This document shows positions 58,491 to 64,000 of a DNA stretch of 64,000 nt, piece after piece. The DNA is from Semisulcospira habei (lineage: Eukaryota > Mollusca > Gastropoda > Semisulcospiridae). Below the pieces are notes generated by a model. It did not search any database. It worked only from the letters and a program-made list of their open reading frames with translations, and was not told where the DNA came from. How positions within the stretch are numbered: the first letter of the stretch is position 1; each line of letters starts with the position of its first letter. The stretch is taken from assembly GCA_036245525.1 (NCBI GenBank), contig BTPG01000006.1, forward strand, positions 88,132,139 through 88,196,138, in the 5' to 3' direction. A program made the position numbers and the translations under genes.

Positions 58491-60670
58491 TGAGTTCGGG
58501 GGCTAGCTCTCGTCATCGTCCGAGCACCCCCGGGCCTGAAGTGCTCAACCATAGATAGTCCCCCGGCTGGGCACAACGGGTGTAAGAATGATCTGAAAGT
58601 GGAGGAAGACTGAGCGTATGCAAGGGCAATAAAAGAAGGGAGAATGTAGAATGCAAGAGAGACAGAAGGGGTCCCCCCACCACCGACCATGGCCAAGCAC
58701 CTGGCCCCCCCCCCCCCACGCCCCTCCCCAAGGGCCCCCATGGTAAAAAAAACCGTCCCCCACCCCCTCGACATACTCATCCACCCCACCCCCATCACAA
58801 CCACCCCGCCCGGGCAGCCCAGCCGGGGTGCTCAAAAGATAGCTCCCTAGACAGTGGGAAGCCCTCCCGGGACAGGTCTCCCAGAACTGCCCGGTGCCTG
58901 CTCTCACAACCCCCACCCCATAGCCTCGTATCTATCCACTCCGGGAACGCCCGCCTCACCCCCGCCGCCCACCCAATAAGGGCCGGGGGGGTGAACCCAT
59001 CATCTCCCGCCCCCTCATCTCGTGGTCCGAGCACACGCCCCCCACCCCCCTGGGTAATAAAGAGTCATCTCATCCACATACCCCCCCCCCCCCCCCAAAC
59101 CTTTTTTTTTTTTTTTTAAAAAGCCCACGGCCGGGAGTCCCCCAGGTCCGGGGATATACGGCCCTCAACTCCCAACCCTACCCGGAGGGGGCGGAGACCC
59201 GGGGAGCTCCGCGGAGACCACACCATGGTCGGCACTACCACGGCAGGCCGGGATCGGAAACTGCGGGGCGCCCCGGCCCCCCGCTGGGCCACCCAGATAG
59301 GACCCGGGGAGGAACACAGAGGGGAGCAACCAGAGAGCAGGCAAATCCGGGCGGCTGGAGCCCAGCCTGAATGAAGGGGGGGCCAGCCACTTAAATAAAA
59401 TAGGCCCAAATAAAGGAGGTTTAGCATCCATCGCCAATGCACTCCTCATAAACATAGATAATGGGTGGTGGCTTATGCACAGAATAATACCCACCTAGAA
59501 TCACGCTGTGGTGGACCCCGCCCCCCACCGGCCCCTCCCCACTTATTCTCTAACTATCCACTCGCGAAGTGTTGCCGTGGGCCCGTTAGGGCCAAACAGC
59601 AAACACAGGTCACCCCCATCACCACTCCACCTCATGGTCCCGCACCCGCCCCACCTCCCCGTGGTTAATAAAGAGAGATCACATCATCCTCATCATCACC
59701 AATCACCCGGTCCTTGACCGCCCCCTTTCCCCCCCCCCCCCCCCCCACCGCGGATGGGCCCCCCGATCTGGCGGAGGCCACCGCCGGGTCCGTTCAGGCG
59801 TGGGGGGGGGGGGGGGGGGGGGGAGGGTGCCTAGGAACCACCCATCGCAATCATCATCCCTTTTAGTTTGTTTTTTGTCTGTTCACTTTACTTTCCTTTA
59901 TTTTTTCGCCCCCAGTACGTTAAGATAGCCCCCCCAGGAGTTCGAGGGAATGCCCCATAGGTCTCTACCGGGAGGCTTTTTGACCAATTGCACCCCTCCT
60001 AGCGGTGAGAGGGTCCCGGGGGCTGACGGCGGGCACCTGAAGCCCCCCCCCCACTGAACCCTTCGGTGGGATGCGCCCGGGGGCTGGCGGCCAGCTCCGG
60101 GATCCACCTTTTCCGTATTGGGTCACAGGGAGGACACTCCTGGAAGGTCCACTCTGCGGGATAGGGGGGTTAGACATCCCAGAGGGGCGAGGTACCCTCG
60201 TTGGTACTCCGACACTGCGTGACTCCCCGCTCGCCCGCGTACGGTCACCACCCATCAAAATAAATAGGGTACCCAGGGAGGTTTAGCATCCTTCGTCCAT
60301 GCACTCCCTGGGCAAATGGAGGGTACAACACCCCCCTCCAGCAAAAAAAACACAACAAATACATATACAGGGGGGTTAGTAAGAATCAACGCCCCTCAAA
60401 CAACCATAGGGGACAGAGAGGGTGAGGCCAAAAAAAACAGGCCTTGGACTGTGACCACCGAAAGGAGAAAAGGGAACCCACGCCACCGACCAACAAGACG
60501 GGAACCCGGACCGTCATGGGAGTCCAGGCTCTTCCCTCAATGACCCAGCCTCCCGCGGCGCGGGCAGCCATGACGAAGGGTTGAAAAGTGATGCGCGGAC
60601 ATCAGCGACAAACAGCCAAATATAGACCCCCATCCCCCCCCCCCACCCCCCCCCCCCCCCCCCCCCCCCG
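58491..60670. other. C-rich region with repeated stem-loop and aataaag motifs
   Basis: Very C-rich on the plus strand, with homopolymer runs at about 58688-58720, 59083-59116, 59727-59746, 59800-59824 and 60630-60669. ggttaataaagaga / gggtaataaagagt occur at 59050 and 59655, suggesting two LINE-D-like 3' ends. A stem-loop with a conserved gtttagcatcc...catgca loop occurs at about 59405-59450 and 60260-60305. Frames such as 60316-60543 (basic, Thr-rich) could be an ORF1 start of a LINE but have no recognisable domain. Confidence 0.45.
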
Positions 60671-61580
60671 GACGAAATCAGCGAGAGCTGGAAGTCCCCA
60701 TCCCATTCAAATTTGCACTTGCACTTGCAGGGAACGATGGGATGGGTTCAGTTGAAGCAATTAGCCCTTTGAACCCGGCAAACCGCTGTAGCGGTTGGCG
60801 GCCTCGTATACCGTTCAGCCCGGCAAACCACTACAGCGGTGTCAGCAGCCCTGAAAGTCTAAAATTTTGCCCACCAGCCTTTGGCTAGTGACTTCCAAGT
60901 TTTACTAGGCAAACTGAAAATGTTACTAGCCAAAACTGAAAATGTTACTACGTAAAATAGCCCAACTCAACAATATAATGTACCACAAGTGTTTGACGCC
61001 CAATGTTAGAGAGTGTTTTCTGCCCAGAGGCATTGAGAACAAATATTTGAACAGACAATCATAACCAAGTTAATGTTTATGTCCTGACTTCAGGTTTTTT
61101 ATAGTATCAAGTGGAGAAATAAATGACAAAAGTCCCCATGTGAACTGTGGTGGGATTTTTATTTATTTATTTTTTGTAAGATTTATTTATTTTTTGTAAG
61201 TAGAGCTGGGCTTCTGTTTTCACAACAGGTTAAAGGGTCTGTAGACCCCCAGGTATAAATTTCAGAGGGTACACAGACCCCCATCCTAGCATTATAGAGG
61301 GTCTGCAGTTTTATTTAAGAAAAACTAAATTAACTCATTTCACTCTCTCCTCCTTAAATGTGTTGTGACAGTGTGTGTGTCCTTTCCATGATATCGATTC
61401 TTTAACTGGTGAGCTATCGCGCAAAAGCCTGTCTCCCTCGCTCTCTCACACACAGAAAAACATATATCTATTTATTTATTTGTATGATCGTTTGATAATG
61501 TATTGTAACAGAGAATATAGCGTTTTATGCTGAACACGGCAGATTGACAACCAAAGTGTGACTTGTCTAAACTCTCTCTC
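60671..61580. other. Unassigned sequence
   Basis: A direct repeat of cggcaaaccgctgtagcggttggc-like sequence at 60776-60840, a tandem tttatttattttttgtaag pair at 61155-61200. No gene. Confidence 0.4.

Positions 61581-61583
<3 letters not shown>

Positions 61584-61674
<91 letters not shown>
61584..61674. repeat. (GT)n microsatellite
   Basis: About 45 uninterrupted GT units. Confidence 0.97.
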
Positions 61675-61676
<2 letters not shown>

Positions 61677-62035
61677 CTGATGTACTTAAAAGTTTGTTTC
61701 AACCCGTTTAACCACTCAGAAAGATATGTTTCTCCAATTTTTGCCTAATAACTGTGTACCAGAAGATGGATCGACCACGATTAAAAAAAACTGACAAACT
61801 TATTTCTGTTCAAATTTCTGGACTTGCTTTTTTGAGTTTGCCTCAGTGCACATTGCGCATGCCATTCGAGTGCCGTCGTGCTTTAGACATGGAAATATAC
61901 GCAGCACAGCCATGAACTCTGAAAACTGCGTCGTAGCGTCGGTGCCACACACGGCCCAGGGGTAGCATTTCTGGTACTGTTGCTTGTCGATGGCGGTGTC
62001 GAAGTGCAACTTTATTCTTAGCGATTATCAAGATC

Positions 62036-63015
62036 AGACGGCACAGAGAGCGCTGATGGGCTGGGAACCTCTTGGGCCAAGAATTATCACAGCAGCCTTT
62101 AGAACCAAGAAAAAGCTCAAGCTGAACATCATCCAGTGTTACGCACCCACTAATGACAGTGACGAGGAAGAGAAACAAGAGTTCTACGACCGACTCCAGA
62201 GTGCCTTGGACAAATGTGTGGAGCGAGACATCACCATCGTCATGGGCGATTTTAATGCCAAAATAGGGGAGGACAACACCGGATACGAAGAGGTGATGGG
62301 GAGACAGGGACTAGGCTCGGAGATGAGTGAGAACGGGGAGAGGTTTGTAGACTTTTGTGCTCTAAACCGACTTGTCATTGGAGGCAGCTTCTTCCCACAC
62401 AGAAGAATACACAAAGCAACTTGGGTCTCACCTGACCATACAACAGAGAACCAAACAGACCATATCTGCATTAGCAAGAAATTTAGAAGATCCCTTCAAG
62501 ATGTTCAAGTGAGGAGGGGAGCAGATGTCGCCTCCGACCACCATCTGCTTACCTTAAGAATGAAGCTCAAGCTAAAGAAAAGCCGCACAGAGACAACAAG
62601 AAGACAGCGCTATAATGTAGGCCTCCTGAGAGAAACTGGAGTTAGAGAAGAGTTCAAACTGGTGCTGTCCAACCGGTTTCAAGCGCTACAGCAGCTAGTA
62701 AATGAAGAGGAGGTGGTCACCACAGAGCAGCAGTGGAAGGCAGTTAGAGAGGCGCTGAACTCAACCTGCAAAGACACTGTAGGGTTCAGAAAATACCATC
62801 ACAAGGACTGGCTGTCGGCACAGACCTTGAAGAAGATAAAAGTGAGGAAGCAGAAGAAAGCAGCTGTCAACAACAGTCGCACGAGAGCAGCCAAAGTAAG
62901 GGCACAGGGGGAATACTCGGAAGCCAACCGTGAGGTGAAGACAGGGCAGACAAGAGGGCCTACACAGACAGCCTGGCAGCAGAGGCAGAAAAGGCAGCAG
63001 GCAGCGGCAACATGA
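62036..63015 (+). pseudogene. LINE-A endonuclease and linker, frameshifted before RT
   Basis: Endonuclease motifs in order: LNIIQCYAPTNDSDEEE, ITIVMGDFNAKIG (catalytic Asp/Asn), ENQTDHICIS and ADVASDHHLL (catalytic Asp-His). This fits an apurinic-endonuclease-type domain that nicks target DNA. Near 62940-62950 seven bases are missing relative to copy 1 (gaggagtatcag region), throwing the RT out of frame. RT resumes in another frame from about 62950 to 64000. Confidence 0.85.
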
Positions 63016-64000
63016 AACAGCTCTACGACATTACCAGAAGATTGTCAGGCAAGTATGGCCATACAGAAAGACCAGTAAAAGACAAAGAAGGCAAGCCTAT
63101 TGCAGACAGAGCAGACCAACTCGACAGATGGGCCGAGTATTTTGAAGAGTTACTGAACAGACCTAGCCCACCCGACCCCCCAGACATCCAGCCGGCAGAG
63201 ACCGACCTACCCATCAGCTGTGACAGACCCAGCCGGGAAGAGATCAGAAGAGCAGTGGCACTCTTGAAGAACGGCAAAGCAGCAGGCCCAGATGGCATCC
63301 CAGCGGAGTCTCTGAAAGCAGACCTAGAGACAACAGTTGAGATGCTGTACCCACTGTTTGGAAAGATCTGGGAAGAGGAGGTGATGCCAGCTGACTGGAA
63401 GGAGGGGTACCTAATCAAGCTTCCCAAGAAAGGCGACCTCAGCAAGTGTTCCAACTACAGAGGAATCACCTTGCTGTCAGTACCAGGAAAGGTCTTCAAC
63501 AGGATCATCCTGGAGAGAATGAAGAGCTCCGTTGACCCCCAGCTGAGAGACCAGCAAGCAGGATTCAGGAAGAACCGATCATGTACAGACCAGATCGCCA
63601 CTCTCCGCATCATCGTGGAACAGTCTCTGGAGTGGAGCTCCCCGCTGTACGTCAACTTTGTGGATTATGAGAAAGCATTTGACAGCGTGGACCGAGAGAC
63701 TCTGTGGAAACTCCTACGACACTACGGTGTACCCACAAAGCTCGTCCGCCTGATCAAGAGCAGCTATGATGGCATGACATGTCGCGTGATCCACGAAGGG
63801 CAGTTCACCAGAGAGATCCAGGTCAGAACTGGTGTCAGGCAGGGGTGTCTGCTGTCTCCGTTCCTCTTCCTACTGGCCATAGACTGGGTCATGAAGATGA
63901 CCACAGAGCACAGACGAAGTGGAATACAGTGGACACTGTGGACACAGCTTGACGACCTCGATTTTGCAGACGACTTGGCATTACTGTCCCACACTCATCA
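62950..64000 (+). pseudogene. LINE-A copy 3 reverse transcriptase, out of frame with its endonuclease, incomplete
   Basis: After the 7-base deletion the RT reads open through KQLYDITRRLSGKYGHTERP, GPDGIPAE, QAGFRKNRSC and to FADDLALLS at the window edge. It shares private variants with copy 2 rather than copy 1. It could only be expressed as a separate product or by frameshifting. Confidence 0.85.

Larger units (their letters stand above)
62036..64000 (+). mobile_element. LINE-A copy 3, most complete 5' end, runs off the window
   Basis: Begins near 62036, within the endonuclease domain, and continues through RT past the FADD box at the window edge. It is the only copy here that shows most of the endonuclease. 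The upstream in-frame ATG at 61984 belongs to flanking sequence. Confidence 0.9.

Overview
The window is eukaryotic, repeat-dense metazoan DNA. It has phase-consistent GT-AG introns, non-LTR retrotransposons, DIRS-type tyrosine-recombinase retroelements, a Crypton-type recombinase relic, a tRNA-derived SINE, long (GT)n runs and many short palindromic elements. A mollusc, probably a marine gastropod, is my best guess. That is inference from the mix of element types and the style of the encoded proteins; no single marker proves it. Only one host gene is recognised with confidence. It lies on the minus strand: a protein aurora borealis (Bora) homologue, the Aurora A / Polo kinase cofactor. Eight exons at 47967-47834, 47305-47231, 34176-34120, 23572-23460, 21824-21698, 20624-20436, 19955-18399 and 10949-10855 join with perfectly matching codon phases into one 782-codon frame (stop included). 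The promoter and the N-terminal exons are not visible and probably lie beyond 64 kb or are hidden among repeats. Layout in plus coordinates: 1-10 kb holds a LINE-A fragment, palindromic piggyBac-like MITEs (TTAA target, CCC...GGG ends), a ~600 bp duplicated block, a tRNA-SINE, a 5'-truncated LINE-A copy with a 14 bp target-site duplication, and a 543 bp MITE with a 5 bp duplication. 10.8-18.4 kb is the last bora intron. It contains a ~1.4 kb repeat (X) and a decayed Crypton-like gene with its own intron, split by a young LINE-A insertion. 18.4-23.6 kb holds the main bora exons, one of which contains an in-frame MITE. 23.6-28.7 kb is DIRS-1, whose end touches a bora splice acceptor. 28.7-35.8 kb is intron with a possible extra exon and degenerate tandem repeats. 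35.8-46.8 kb is DIRS-2, inserted in a second copy of repeat X and itself carrying LINE-B and a LINE-A piece. 47.2-48.0 kb holds the two most upstream bora exons seen. 48.5-57.2 kb is an antisense LINE-C split by DIRS-3, which in turn carries DIRS-4 at the centre of its internal complementary region. 57.2-60.7 kb is an I-clade-like LINE with RNase H and very C-rich sequence. 62.0-64.0 kb is a third LINE-A copy running off the window. The mobile elements form a readable history. Nesting order, target-site duplications and paralogous empty sites inside the window show what inserted into what. The most unusual signals are: the palindrome families whose two arms change together from copy to copy; a 70 bp palindrome of one such family inside the bora coding exon with a net length of 66 bp, which keeps the frame; a DIRS terminus that must supply the 3' splice-site context of a bora exon; and a DIRS element inserted exactly at the internal complementary junction of another.
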